From a virus: a stretch of DNA of 45,311 bases. Positions within the stretch are counted from its first letter, which is position 1, and every line of letters begins with the position of its first letter. Both the position numbers and the translations under genes were made by a program. The DNA is taken from positions 1-45,311 of the IMG/VR virus record IMGVR_UViG_3300048837_000230, one strand, 5' to 3'. Positions 1-7,401 of this stretch are shown in pieces. The notes beneath the pieces were generated by a model. It ran no database searches. It was not told the DNA's origin and saw nothing but the letters and a program-made list of their open reading frames with translations.

Positions 1-331
1 TTTCGGTCTATTTGACCAATGGAACGCTGCGATCAAGCAAATTACCGCCGGAGTGGTCAACACGCGATTGCTCGATAGCATCGCAATGGTCATGGGAGAT
101 GTTAAGGCATCGGCAGGAGAGATAAAGAAGGCGACGGAGTTCCTCGCCCGTAACAACATCACTGAGGACATTGCACAGACGATCTGGAAGGAAGTCACAA
201 ACGGCAAGGGTGGGGGAAAGGTCAATGGAATTTGGCTACCGAACACAGAGGATTGGAATGTAGCCGATCCGGCGGTAGCCTTTGCCCGTCGAGCCTATCG
301 CGCGGCACTCGGGGGAGAGGTCGATGCAACG
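1..331. repeat. Terminal overlap, left copy
   Basis: These 331 bases recur at 44981-45311. The copies differ at six positions (117, 163, 181, 190, 199, 205), all transitions. Five are silent third-codon changes and one (117) changes Gly to Glu in the ejection protein. The reading frame entering here continues in phase from the gene that runs off the right end, so the molecule closes to a circle of about 44,980 bp. The silent bias suggests two co-existing phage variants joined during assembly rather than random sequencing error. A true terminal repeat with divergent copies is less likely. Confidence 0.93.
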
Positions 332-937
332 ATCATCACGCCGGGGTTCGGAAGACCGAACTGGACTGACGCGAACACTCTCGGTCGAATGTTGGCGCAG
401 TTCAAGTCCTTCGGACTCGTTTCAACACAGAAGACACTCATGGCGGGCTTGCAAGAACATGATGCCGCGTTCTTCAACGGAGTCATGTTGTCGCTCGGCC
501 TCGGCATGGTGTCGTATTTCCTGTGGGCCAAATCGGTCGGCGGCAAGGCGGAAGAGGAAATGTACCAAGCCATTGAGGATGGGAATTGGGAAAAGTTCGC
601 TGACGAGGCAATTGCCCGTTCCGGCGTCCTTGGCGTCTTCTCCGAAGTCCAGCGAGTGGCCGAGCGCATTCCCCTGCTTCGCAAGTATGCAAACCTGAGT
701 GGTTCGCCATCGACGCGCCGGGATGGAGGGGACTTGACCGAGGCGTTACTTGGCCCCTCGTTCGATCTGTTGGAAAAGTCTGGTAATTTTATTGCTGGCG
801 TTGATGAGCCAACGAAATCAACATTGCATCAACTGCGACTGATGCTGCCGTTCCAGAACTTGTTCTACTTTCGACGGATACTGGATGCGGTTGAAGATGC
901 TGCGCCACTTCCTGAACGACGAAAAAAGGAGAAGTAA
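1..937 (+). CDS. Giant ejection (internal virion) protein, C-terminal part
   Basis: This is the end of the gene that begins at 41790 and leaves the window at 45311. Allowing for the 44,980-base circle, position 53 is exactly 1081 codons downstream of that start, so the frame is continuous. The full product is about 1375 residues. The apparent ATG or GTG starts near 53 are internal codons. This part has a hydrophobic helix around 485-530 (S-L-G-L-G-M-V-S-Y-F-L-W) and an acidic, then basic tail ending in K-K-E-K. Its place before the lysis genes and after the other ejection proteins matches a T7 gp16-type protein, which enters the host envelope with the DNA. Family assignment rests on size, position and hydrophobic content, not on a decisive motif. 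Confidence 0.8.
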   Translation, partial: FGLFDQWNAAIKQITAGVVNTRLLDSIAMVMGDVKASAGEIKKATEFLARNNITEDIAQTIWKEVTNGKGGGKVNGIWLPNTEDWNVADPAVAFARRAYRAALGGEVDATIITPGFGRPNWTDANTLGRMLAQFKSFGLVSTQKTLMAGLQEHDAAFFNGVMLSLGLGMVSYFLWAKSVGGKAEEEMYQAIEDGNWEKFADEAIARSGVLGVFSEVQRVAERIPLLRKYANLSGSPSTRRDGGDLTEALLGPSFDLLEKSGNFIAGVDEPTKSTLHQLRLMLPFQNLFYFRRILDAVEDAAPLPERRKKEK

Positions 938-1477
938 ATGAAGACAAGTTCAAAAGGCATTGCGCTGATTAAGCGTTTTGAAGGCAACCGGCTCGAAGCG
1001 TACAAAGACCTCGTCGGGGTCTGGACCATCGGCTACGGTCACACTTCGATGGCCGGGGCGCCTAAGGTCGAGCCGGGAATGAAGATCACTCAAGCTGAAG
1101 CGGAAGACATTTTAATCCGGGACTTGGTCAAGTATGAAACGGGGGTCAGCAAGGCACTGACAAAAGTCCCGACACAAAATCAATTTGACGCGATGGTGTC
1201 GCTATGTTATAACATCGGACCAGCGGCATTTGCTAAGTCCTCCATCGTCCGACACTTCAATGCAGGGAATGTAGAGGCTGCGGCGAACTCATTCCTGCTT
1301 TGGAAGAAAGCTGGCGGGAAGGTTATTCAGGGCCTGGTCAACCGAAGGTCAGCAGAGCGGGAATTGTTTCTATCGAAGTCCGAACCGGCACCACCGCCTC
1401 TCGCTCCGATCGTGCCTGCCCCCACCGTGCCTGTCACGCTGACACTGTGGGAACGTATCAAAGCGTGGTTCAAGTGA
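938..1477 (+). CDS. Endolysin, GH24 (T4-type) lysozyme
   Basis: This muramidase cleaves the N-acetylmuramic acid-N-acetylglucosamine bond of host peptidoglycan at lysis. The 179-residue product begins K-R-F-E-G with catalytic Glu15, and the glycoside hydrolase 24 triad is completed by Asp24 and Thr30 in D-L-V-G-V-W-T-I-G-Y-G-H. Typical helices follow, including F-D-A-M-V-S-L-C-Y-N-I-G and G-L-V-N-R-R-S-A-E. There is no N-terminal signal or SAR segment, so release should need the holin next door. After residue about 145 a proline/alanine-rich linker leads to an amphipathic end (L-W-E-R-I-K-A-W-F-K), an unusual extension. The ATG follows the preceding stop codon directly and has AAAAGGAGAA as ribosome binding site. 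Confidence 0.93.
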   Translation: MKTSSKGIALIKRFEGNRLEAYKDLVGVWTIGYGHTSMAGAPKVEPGMKITQAEAEDILIRDLVKYETGVSKALTKVPTQNQFDAMVSLCYNIGPAAFAKSSIVRHFNAGNVEAAANSFLLWKKAGGKVIQGLVNRRSAERELFLSKSEPAPPPLAPIVPAPTVPVTLTLWERIKAWFK

Positions 1478-1488
1478 AAGGAAACCTG

Positions 1489-1704
1489 ATGAACACAAAT
1501 GCAATTCACAATATTCTGAACTTCATCGGCTTCATCGTCGCCGCACTCATCACCTACGACTGGACGCAGCTTGGCCTGACCGCCGAGTCCGCTGCTGCCG
1601 TGGCCGGATGGGTTCTGCTCGGTGACAAGGTCATCAAGATCGGGATGAATATTTTCCGCGACGGACTTGGTGGACTGTTTAAGGTCCAACCGCCGGTGCA
1701 GTGA
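1489..1704 (+). CDS. Holin-like small membrane protein
   Basis: This 71-residue protein has two hydrophobic stretches, residues about 5-22 (N-I-L-N-F-I-G-F-I-V-A-A-L) and about 34-58. It follows the endolysin by 11 bases and has AAAGGAAACCTG before its ATG. Holins form inner-membrane holes that let the endolysin reach the peptidoglycan. Size, membrane segments and neighbourhood support the call, but holins share little sequence so the family is not identified. The longer upstream reading in the same frame overlaps the endolysin and was rejected because the ribosome site points to 1489. Confidence 0.7.
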   Translation: MNTNAIHNILNFIGFIVAALITYDWTQLGLTAESAAAVAGWVLLGDKVIKIGMNIFRDGLGGLFKVQPPVQ

Positions 1705-1705
1705 C

Positions 1706-1963
1706 ATGACAGTGACGCTGGCATTACTCTTTGTGTTGCTGGCGGTCGGCGTCGGCGGGGGACTTGGTGCATACAAAGCATTCCAAGACCCCCGCTTTTA
1801 CGCGCTACTTATCAACTTGATTTGGGAACGTCTTGCGCCCGAACTTCTCAAGATGATTGCTAAGGACTTCACGCCTGAACACGCGGCAAAGGTCGCGGAA
1901 GCCGTGCGTACAGGGCAACCGATCGAGTCCCGGCACGGGCCGCGACACAAAGGCGAACGCTAA
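1706..1963 (+). CDS. Membrane-anchored small protein of the lysis cassette
   Basis: The 85-residue product starts with one strong N-terminal transmembrane segment (residues 3-22, L-A-L-L-F-V-L-L-A-V-G-V-G-G-G) and then a basic soluble region rich in Ala, Glu, Lys and Arg. The start lies one base after the holin stop, which suggests translational coupling. The topology would suit an inner-membrane spanin or a second holin/antiholin, but no spanin coiled coil and no partner lipoprotein gene were found. It ends the rightward late transcript; its stop codon overlaps the stop of the convergent gene on the other strand. Confidence 0.6.
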   Translation: MTVTLALLFVLLAVGVGGGLGAYKAFQDPRFYALLINLIWERLAPELLKMIAKDFTPEHAAKVAEAVRTGQPIESRHGPRHKGER

Positions 1964-2247
1964 AGCCTGAGACAGGCTAAGGCCTCGTCAAGTGCCATAT
2001 CCAGATCGTAATGATAGATTGAGTATGATCCGATTGGCGTATCAGGGTAGAACTGTAAATCAATAATATAGTCTAATTCAATCATCTTTGCACGAATATT
2101 TGCTGCAATTTCTAATGGACTTTCTGATTGCCTAGCCTGTATGTCTTCCAGATAATCTTCTACTTTTTGATAGTAGTCTCGATGTTCATTGACATGTAAA
2201 AACACACCGCACTTGCAACGTGACATTAATTTTTTCAACTTGTCCAT
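1960..2247 (-). CDS. Hypothetical protein, last gene of the early arm
   Basis: The 95-residue product is unrecognised. It begins M-D-K-L-K-K-L-M-S-R-C-K-C-G and contains H-R-D-Y-Y-Q-K-V-E-D-Y-L followed by mixed helix and strand with many Tyr and Asp. The start at 2247 was chosen because it follows the upstream ATPase gene stop by one base and has AAGAAGGA as ribosome site. A longer in-frame start at 2298 would overlap that gene by 50 bases. The Cys-Lys-Cys near the start is too little for a zinc site. Confidence 0.6.
   Translation of the reverse strand: MDKLKKLMSRCKCGVFLHVNEHRDYYQKVEDYLEDIQARQSESPLEIAANIRAKMIELDYIIDLQFYPDTPIGSYSIYHYDLDMALDEALACLRL
1964..1978. terminator. Small hairpin between convergent operons
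   Basis: AGCCTG and CAGGCT pair around a three-base loop directly beyond the overlapping stop codons of the two converging transcripts. There is no T-tract on either side, so intrinsic termination would be weak. It is the only visible structure at this junction. Confidence 0.3.
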
Positions 2248-2248
2248 T

Positions 2249-3502
2249 TCAATTATCCTTCTTCGCTCTTGGCCTGTACCCGTCGAACGTTTTTTCAAGC
2301 AGCCGTGATTTGACCATCAACTGCAAGATGCGCTCGACGGAGTGGGAAGCGACTTTGTTCTGCAAGTACTCGATCAGGGCCGCTTCCGACAACGCTTCGC
2401 CCTTCTTCATGTACATTTTGTAGGCCCAATAATATGTATCTTCGATGGCCTTTGCATCGCCTCCGATGGACATGGACTTGAAGATGTCAGGCATGAAGCT
2501 TTCAGCCTCGAACAGCCAGCCGAGGGCACGGTGGTAATCATCGAGAGTAATGATCATGTCATTGGATCGTGAAACGGAAGCAATCATACACAACTTGAGG
2601 ATATGTGCGGATCGCCTGGTTCCATAATGTTGCAACTTTGGGTGGTCGGGCTTGGGTGGGCCACCGGCCTGGTGCCAAGCGTCAATTGCTTTCGCGGCCT
2701 CAAGCTGAAATGTAAACCTACCCATCAGCGATCCGATTGACTTCAAGTCTTCGATGAGGTTCTTCTTCGTCAACTCCGGTGCGTCAATGATGTCGAAGAG
2801 GGAACGGATGGTCATTTCGCCTGAATGAATTAGAATGGTGCGCGAGAGGAAACCGTGGTCCCACGCCTGCTCCGGCATCGTATCGTGCAGGTACGCGACG
2901 GTGGTGGCGCAGAACAAATTCAACTGCGGATTGTCCATTGTGTTGTTGATGTCCTTGGACCGTTTCTTTTCCCGATACTGCTTACCGTCGTAAAGATCCG
3001 TCAAGGTCGCCATAAACTCAGTATCGTACATTGGAAGAAATACTCCCATCTCGTTCTGGATCACCGCCAAGGAATGAAAGGTCTTGACTGGTGACGATGA
3101 CTTGGGGTCGATGACCTTTCGTTCGGCCTCCATCAGAGCGTCGATCAACGAAGCGCGACTGACCGAGGACGGTGCGATGAAGTGCGACGAAAGGTTAGAA
3201 ATAAAATCATGTACTGTTGAAGTAATGATTGTCTTTCCAACTCCGGGCGGCGCGATGACCATGATGTAGAGGTTGGGATAAAGTTCCCCGATATTAGTCC
3301 GAAGCCAGACCTTCCGCTCAAGTGCCATCGCAATGGTAGCGATTGCGCCCCACTTCTTGAAGACCTCAGGCGAAGGAAAACCCGAAGTGTACTCAACAAA
3401 CGTATCTACCCAATCAGCGACGTGACGAGGCTTTACAGCAGCAGGCTGCTCAATGAGCGACGCGAGCCCCTTTGACGTTTGCGCTGGTCGCTTCCCTTCC
3501 AT
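2249..3502 (-). CDS. P-loop ATPase, putative replicative helicase (DUF3987-like)
   Basis: This 417-residue protein has a Walker A motif, A-P-P-G-V-G-K-T, at residues 84-91 and a following segment with V-I-Q-N-E-M-G in the position of a Walker B/sensor strand. The layout (about 80 residues before the P-loop, then the motor, then a C-terminal helical domain ending in basic residues) resembles the DUF3987-type ATPases found beside phage DNA polymerases, which are thought to act as replicative helicases. It lies directly downstream of the polymerase and overlaps its 3' end by 70 bases. No separate DnaB- or T7 gp4-type helicase or primase was found, so this is the best candidate for the replicative motor. 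Helicase activity is inferred, not shown by motif. Confidence 0.65.
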   Translation of the reverse strand: MEGKRPAQTSKGLASLIEQPAAVKPRHVADWVDTFVEYTSGFPSPEVFKKWGAIATIAMALERKVWLRTNIGELYPNLYIMVIAPPGVGKTIITSTVHDFISNLSSHFIAPSSVSRASLIDALMEAERKVIDPKSSSPVKTFHSLAVIQNEMGVFLPMYDTEFMATLTDLYDGKQYREKKRSKDINNTMDNPQLNLFCATTVAYLHDTMPEQAWDHGFLSRTILIHSGEMTIRSLFDIIDAPELTKKNLIEDLKSIGSLMGRFTFQLEAAKAIDAWHQAGGPPKPDHPKLQHYGTRRSAHILKLCMIASVSRSNDMIITLDDYHRALGWLFEAESFMPDIFKSMSIGGDAKAIEDTYYWAYKMYMKKGEALSEAALIEYLQNKVASHSVERILQLMVKSRLLEKTFDGYRPRAKKDN

Positions 3503-4953
3503 TTCATCAATCCATCTTCGTTGCCGGTGAGGTTGCCCTGCTTATCGTGTTCTGTGTCGCCCCAATTCCAACCGACCTTGGCGTCGACGGGGACAACATA
3601 CTCGCGACCTCGTGCGAGGGTCAAAGGCACGCGAAGCTTCTCCATCGCCAAGGGGATGATGGACTCTTCTTGGTCCTCGGGGTACTGGAAGAGGATGGAG
3701 TCGTGGACCTGGACGAGAAGTTCGACCTTCTGAGTGCGGAACAAGTTCAACATGCCGGTGTTGATTTGGTCCCCTGTCATGGACTGCGGCGCATAGGCAA
3801 TGGCTGCGCGGAGCGTCGCGTCATCGTTGTGCCTGCCCCAGAAGAAACGCCTGCGTCCCATTAAGGTCGTGATCTGGCCGTCGTACTTGAGCATATGCTT
3901 GACGCGTTCATGCCAGGACTTTATGCAAGGATAACCTGCAAAATATCGTTTCTGAAAATCCTCGATCAGGCGCACGGCAGTCTTGGTGTGCATAGCCATC
4001 GTACGCGGGGTGCCGTAGTAATTCGTACCGTGACCTAACTTTTTCGCAAGCTGTCTGTAAGAGTCTTGTCGATAAGCGAGTTGGTCAGCAATTGCGCGAT
4101 CTCCCTTAGGAGTGCCGGGCCAGGGAAGCTCGGTCCATGCAAGTTTACATGTTGTAGTGTGCAAGTCACCTGACTCACATGCATCGAGGAAGCATCCGGC
4201 GTAATCTGCCCCTTGATCCTCAATGAAATAATTCCAACAAAGGGCACCGACATTTCTTGCATCCGCTTGCTCCAAATCGAGGTTGCCGAACTTCATGCCG
4301 GGGTCAGCGATGAAGACTGAACGTAATTCACGGTCGATGTTTTGCAGGTTCCGGCCGGTGCCCATATCGGACATGGCGGACGCGAGGCGCCCGGTGTTGG
4401 TCCCTGCAATGTTGAACGAAGTCCGCATTCGCCCGTCAGGATCAATACCTGTCTCGAGAAGTTGTCGCTTCTTGTCGAGATCACGGATCAACAGGAGGCG
4501 CTCACAGATGGGCTCGGCTACCATGTAGTTGGATAATTTTTCCAATGCTTCACGATCGACGGTTGGCGCATAGGCACCTTGGGCGTTACGTTTCTTAATG
4601 GGATTGAGGCCGAGGACTTCGTAGAACAGATGCTTTAACTGCGCGGGAGAGGCCCAATTGACTGACATACCGATGCCTTCCTCAGCGAAGGCGTTGAGCT
4701 GTTCGGTCAGGAACTTGATGTCGGACTTGTACTGTGTCAGGACTTCGTCCCGCCGCTCCCGATCGACGCGAAGTCCTCGCATGTTCATTTCCAAGATTGG
4801 GCCTTGGAGGGATTTGGAAAATTCGTAGGTTGGACGAGCCACGTCATCAAGCTGCGCGAGCAAGTTGTGCACGATTTCGAGAGTCACACATACGTCAAGT
4901 CCGTTATAGACCCAATCGTTTTCGTCCTGGGTCAAGGTCGTCGTTGGTGCCAA
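3433..4953 (-). CDS. DNA polymerase family A, C-terminal half (Exo III and polymerase domain)
   Basis: This half carries the polymerase active site. Motif A is D-L-E-Q-A-D-A-R, the O-helix region is R-Q-L-A-K-K-L-G-H-G-T-N-Y-Y-G, and motif C is L-V-Q-V-H-D-S. Near its N-terminus, W-V-Y-N-G-L-D matches the Exo III (Y-x-x-x-D) motif of the 3'-5' exonuclease, whose Exo I and Exo II lie in the gene at 5791-6795. Between the halves stand an HNH gene and a DUF1937 gene. Starts are uncertain: the frame is open from 5079, but TTG at 4953 or 4935 are the first candidates after the DUF1937 stop, neither with a strong ribosome site. The next ATG (in M-N-M-R-G-L-R) would remove Exo III. Splicing or trans-assembly would be needed for proofreading. 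Confidence 0.85.
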   Translation of the reverse strand: MAPTTTLTQDENDWVYNGLDVCVTLEIVHNLLAQLDDVARPTYEFSKSLQGPILEMNMRGLRVDRERRDEVLTQYKSDIKFLTEQLNAFAEEGIGMSVNWASPAQLKHLFYEVLGLNPIKKRNAQGAYAPTVDREALEKLSNYMVAEPICERLLLIRDLDKKRQLLETGIDPDGRMRTSFNIAGTNTGRLASAMSDMGTGRNLQNIDRELRSVFIADPGMKFGNLDLEQADARNVGALCWNYFIEDQGADYAGCFLDACESGDLHTTTCKLAWTELPWPGTPKGDRAIADQLAYRQDSYRQLAKKLGHGTNYYGTPRTMAMHTKTAVRLIEDFQKRYFAGYPCIKSWHERVKHMLKYDGQITTLMGRRRFFWGRHNDDATLRAAIAYAPQSMTGDQINTGMLNLFRTQKVELLVQVHDSILFQYPEDQEESIIPLAMEKLRVPLTLARGREYVVPVDAKVGWNWGDTEHDKQGNLTGNEDGLMKWKGSDQRKRQRGSRRSLSSLLL

Positions 4954-4963
4954 AGTATGAGTT

Positions 4964-5302
4964 TCAATTATTCGCACAGTGTGCCTCAAGGTGATCAATC
5001 GGGATTTGGAGGGCCTCGGCCATTGAAATTTCCCACTGAACTCCGCGCGAAGTGTCCCAACCCGGGAGACGTAAGACAACCAAGCGCGAGGACATACGGA
5101 GAAAAGTAGCGTTCAACCCCTGCCAAAAACCAGCATCACGTGGAAAGTCGGCCTTGACCGCCATCTCGTGACAGTAAACGATGGGAGAAAAGACGACGAT
5201 GTTCTGCTTGAGCATGTGAATAGTCAGACGCTCAACTGCGTTGAAACGATCCTGCATGATGGCAGGATTTTCATGGGTGTAGGGGGACGCGACATATATC
5301 AC
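4964..5302 (-). CDS. DUF1937 protein, nucleoside 2-deoxyribosyltransferase-like fold
   Basis: This 112-residue protein begins V-I-Y-V-A-S-P-Y-T-H and contains V-V-F-S-P-I, F-W-Q-G-L-N and V-L-R-L-P-G-W-D-T-S-R-G-V with Q-W-E-I-S-M-A-E-A. These are the signatures of DUF1937, a small relative of nucleoside deoxyribosyltransferases found in phages and suspected to act on nucleotides. The GTG start has GGAGA eight bases upstream and lies 4 bases after the HNH stop, so the two genes form a unit. The unit sits between the halves of the DNA polymerase. A longer reading from 5395 overlaps the HNH gene and is not supported. The reaction is not established. Confidence 0.8.
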   Translation of the reverse strand: MIYVASPYTHENPAIMQDRFNAVERLTIHMLKQNIVVFSPIVYCHEMAVKADFPRDAGFWQGLNATFLRMSSRLVVLRLPGWDTSRGVQWEISMAEALQIPIDHLEAHCANN

Positions 5303-5306
5303 TGTA

Positions 5307-5786
5307 TTATCTCCGTCTATTTTGAGCTTGCTCTTTACGTGTTGCCCATTTGCAATTTCCGGGTTCATAGTTCCCGTTGTTGTCAATGCGCTCAATGGTT
5401 AGCCCCGGAGGACAATCTCCCATATCACGATAAAAGTTTTCAAACTCACGCCACTCGTGGCACACAGTAATGCCGCGCCCACCGTAATTGTGATAACCTA
5501 TTTGAGTAGGATTAAAACAACGGTTAATCATGTGATGCCAGGAACTGTATGTTAAAGTCATCTTACCACGCCGGGCATGACCGTGTTTAGTTCTGACTTC
5601 TTGTTTGTAACATCCGCAACTAACAGATTTACCTGATTGTAAATTTGCTCTAGGTATAATCCGCAATGATCCACAGGTACACTCACAATTATATTGCAAA
5701 TGTCCTATGGGTGTTTTGTATTTGCTTAGGCTAAGGACTTTCCATCGTCCGAAGATTTGGCCAGATAAATCTTTGAATGTCCCCAC
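5307..5786 (-). CDS. HNH homing-type endonuclease
   Basis: The 159-residue product has an N-terminal module with C-x-C-x-C (residues 34-38) and C-G-C (57-59), possibly a zinc ribbon. Its nuclease core at about 131-149 ([19 protein letters not shown]) is the familiar H-N-H phage nuclease signature. The GTG start at 5786 is set by AGGAGG, which overlaps the last codons of the upstream polymerase half (K-K-E-D-stop). Such enzymes nick or cut DNA and spread by homing. Its position inside a conserved replication gene is typical, but no group I intron core fits in the few bases on either side. Confidence 0.88.
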   Translation of the reverse strand: MGTFKDLSGQIFGRWKVLSLSKYKTPIGHLQYNCECTCGSLRIIPRANLQSGKSVSCGCYKQEVRTKHGHARRGKMTLTYSSWHHMINRCFNPTQIGYHNYGGRGITVCHEWREFENFYRDMGDCPPGLTIERIDNNGNYEPGNCKWATRKEQAQNRRR

Positions 5787-5790
5787 GACG

Positions 5791-6795
5791 TTAATCCTCC
5801 TTTTTAGTGGTCCCGACCTTTTGTCTGCCCATGAACTTCCACGCCGCCTCGTCGGAATAGACGGAACCCAAGAACGCGAGGCCCTTTTCCATTTCCGGTT
5901 GCAGGGCATGGTGGAGGAGCATGGTGTCCTCGCCACGCTCTGCTGCCAAGCATGGTATGCCGTAGTTGCGCCAAAGGTGGTGCATGTCGTACAGACCATT
6001 CTGAAACACTGCCTTCTTTGGAAGCGCACACATGCGCTTGACCCAACGCCAAGCGGCGATCTCCTCGGCGGCGGTCTTCCAGTACAAAGCGCGGTTGGCT
6101 TTGATGAAGGGGATGACCAAACCGATGTGTGGAGTCGGGGCGAAGCCGACGCAAGTTATGAGCCGCCCCGAGGTTTCAATGTCGATGGACAGAAATTCCG
6201 ACGGTAGAATATGTTCTTGCTCGAAACGAGCAAGATCGAGAAGGTCCGGTTCAATCCATACCTGACGAACAGGTCGGCGTACATCGGGGTACTCCATTTC
6301 CCGTCGCAGCTTTGAGAGGTCAGCGAGGAATATGGGGCGGAGTTTCCACTCTTTGAAGATGGCGGAGGGGTGGTAGGTTGGGATGACCTTGCGGCCACCG
6401 ATGGCGGGAAGGCCAGGCAAAGCAGTACCACGCATATTCTTGAGACCGGAGTTACCAGTTGTGGCCCACAGGGCGGTGGCGCCGAGGGCGAGAATGCAGG
6501 TCGGGTTGACATCATTGATCTCCTTATGAAGTCGGGCCAGGTCAGAAGCGTAACGCCGAGGTAAGTACTTGCCAGACATGAGCGCGGTCGTGCCTGGGAT
6601 GGCGTCGACCTTTGGACCTAACTTGAATTTGATGTCCCCTACGTAGTCAGAGAATAACGTCGTAAGCCTCGCCTCGGCGATGCTGATACCAAACTGTGCG
6701 AGGGAATTTTTAAGAAGATAACCAGGGGCACCGGTAAAGATTTGTCCTCTGTCGATGTCATCTTTGGACGGAGCGTCCCCGATTATCATTAGCAT
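5791..6795 (-). CDS. UDG-like domain plus 3'-5' exonuclease, N-terminal half of DNA polymerase
   Basis: The 334-residue product has two modules. Residues 1 to about 165 resemble family 4/5 uracil-DNA glycosylases: I-I-G-D-A-P-S at the start, [17 protein letters not shown] and T-Y-H-P-S. Residues about 195-320 are a DEDD exonuclease with Exo I S-I-D-I-E-T-S-G and Exo [12 protein letters not shown]. The last acidic residue (Exo III, Y-x-x-x-D) is encoded in the next polymerase fragment at 3433-4953. Fusions of a UDG-like domain to phage PolA are known; here the fusion stops at K-K-E-D, where the codons double as a ribosome site for the HNH gene. A dispersed palindrome lies just upstream of the start. 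Confidence 0.87.
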   Translation of the reverse strand: MLMIIGDAPSKDDIDRGQIFTGAPGYLLKNSLAQFGISIAEARLTTLFSDYVGDIKFKLGPKVDAIPGTTALMSGKYLPRRYASDLARLHKEINDVNPTCILALGATALWATTGNSGLKNMRGTALPGLPAIGGRKVIPTYHPSAIFKEWKLRPIFLADLSKLRREMEYPDVRRPVRQVWIEPDLLDLARFEQEHILPSEFLSIDIETSGRLITCVGFAPTPHIGLVIPFIKANRALYWKTAAEEIAAWRWVKRMCALPKKAVFQNGLYDMHHLWRNYGIPCLAAERGEDTMLLHHALQPEMEKGLAFLGSVYSDEAAWKFMGRQKVGTTKKED

Positions 6796-6804
6796 GTCGG
6801 CCTC

Positions 6805-6837
6805 GATATGTATGCGGGCATGATGCCCCGATATGGC
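6805..6837. repeat. Dispersed palindrome, copy 1
   Basis: The left arm GATATGTATGCGGGCA is followed by TGATGCCC and then CGATATGGC. The right arm is degenerate compared with copy 2 but shares TGCCC-S-GATATGGC with copy 4. It fills the short gap between the polymerase start (6795) and the stop of the gene at 6837-7109. Read in one frame it gives D-M-Y-A-G-M-M-P-R-Y-G. Confidence 0.8.
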
Positions 6838-7109
6838 TACAAACCTACGTCAAGTGCGTTCGTCGCAGCGGTTAAGCGACTGATAACCGTGCGGAGGAAC
6901 TCTTCGTGATCAGCGAGCTTGCCATAGAGAGACTGAACATCAGCGGTCCCTAGCGAACTGTTAGTGGGAGTTGGTATGGGATGCTGGCCGGTAATCTTGG
7001 CAACGACATTTTCAAGTGCCGATACACATTCCGCTGCTAACATTTCTTGTTCGTGCATACGATCAATAATTGATATCGGCTTCGGCGTGTTCTTTGTTCC
7101 GAGTTCCAT
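6837..7109 (-). CDS. Hypothetical protein
   Basis: The 90-residue product is unrecognised. It is largely helical, with Q-E-M-L-A-A-E-C-V-S-A-L-E-N-V-V in its middle and L-A-D-H-E-E-F-L-R-T-V-I-S-R-L near the end. Two ATGs lie 6 bases apart. The second (7109) was chosen because the AAGGAG site sits 6 bases before it and abuts the first. It lies in the polymerase operon. Confidence 0.6.
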   Translation of the reverse strand: MELGTKNTPKPISIIDRMHEQEMLAAECVSALENVVAKITGQHPIPTPTNSSLGTADVQSLYGKLADHEEFLRTVISRLTAATNALDVGL

Positions 7110-7119
7110 TTTCATCTCC

Positions 7120-7401
7120 TTACCGTTGTCCGTTCGCAATCCTGGCGTAGCCTGCGATGTCATCCCAATGATCCTGGAACGAAGCATCGCCCGCGACGAT
7201 CCTGCCGATTTTGTGGAGGATCATGTCGATGGACTCGCGCTGTGTCGAGGACAAAGGCGGCTGGCCACGATCATAACGGGCAGCGACTTCGAGGTCAATT
7301 GTCAACTTCAAGTGCTGTGTGCAGCGGGCGTGATCGGTGAAGTCTCCGTGCGACACTTGGCGTGAGGCGACGAGGTCGGCGGTTTCCTTAGAGGTCGTCA
7401 T
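7120..7401 (-). CDS. DUF6378-type phage protein
   Basis: The 93-residue product has L-E-V-A-A-R-Y-D-R-G-Q-P-P-L-S and I-L-H-K-I-G-R-I-V-A-G followed by H-W-D-D-I-A-G-Y-A. This pattern fits DUF6378, a small phage domain of unknown activity. The start at 7401 overlaps the last codons of the methyltransferase gene (AATGACGACC) with AAAAGGAG upstream, so the two are probably translated together. Confidence 0.65.
   Translation of the reverse strand: MTTSKETADLVASRQVSHGDFTDHARCTQHLKLTIDLEVAARYDRGQPPLSSTQRESIDMILHKIGRIVAGDASFQDHWDDIAGYARIANGQR

Noticed and set aside
3433-5079. ATG 5079 as start of the polymerase C-terminal half
   Set aside because: The first 35 codons overlap DUF1937 in another frame and do not resemble polymerase; no ribosome site.
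4930-5810. Group I intron in the DNA polymerase gene
   Set aside because: Considered because of the HNH gene, but nearly all the interval is coding and the free ends are too short for a catalytic core; no P7/P3-like elements seen. An RNA test is still the decisive check.
5307-6029. Longer HNH reading starting at 6029
   Set aside because: The first 81 codons mirror the exonuclease gene in another frame; the AGGAGG site points to GTG 5786.
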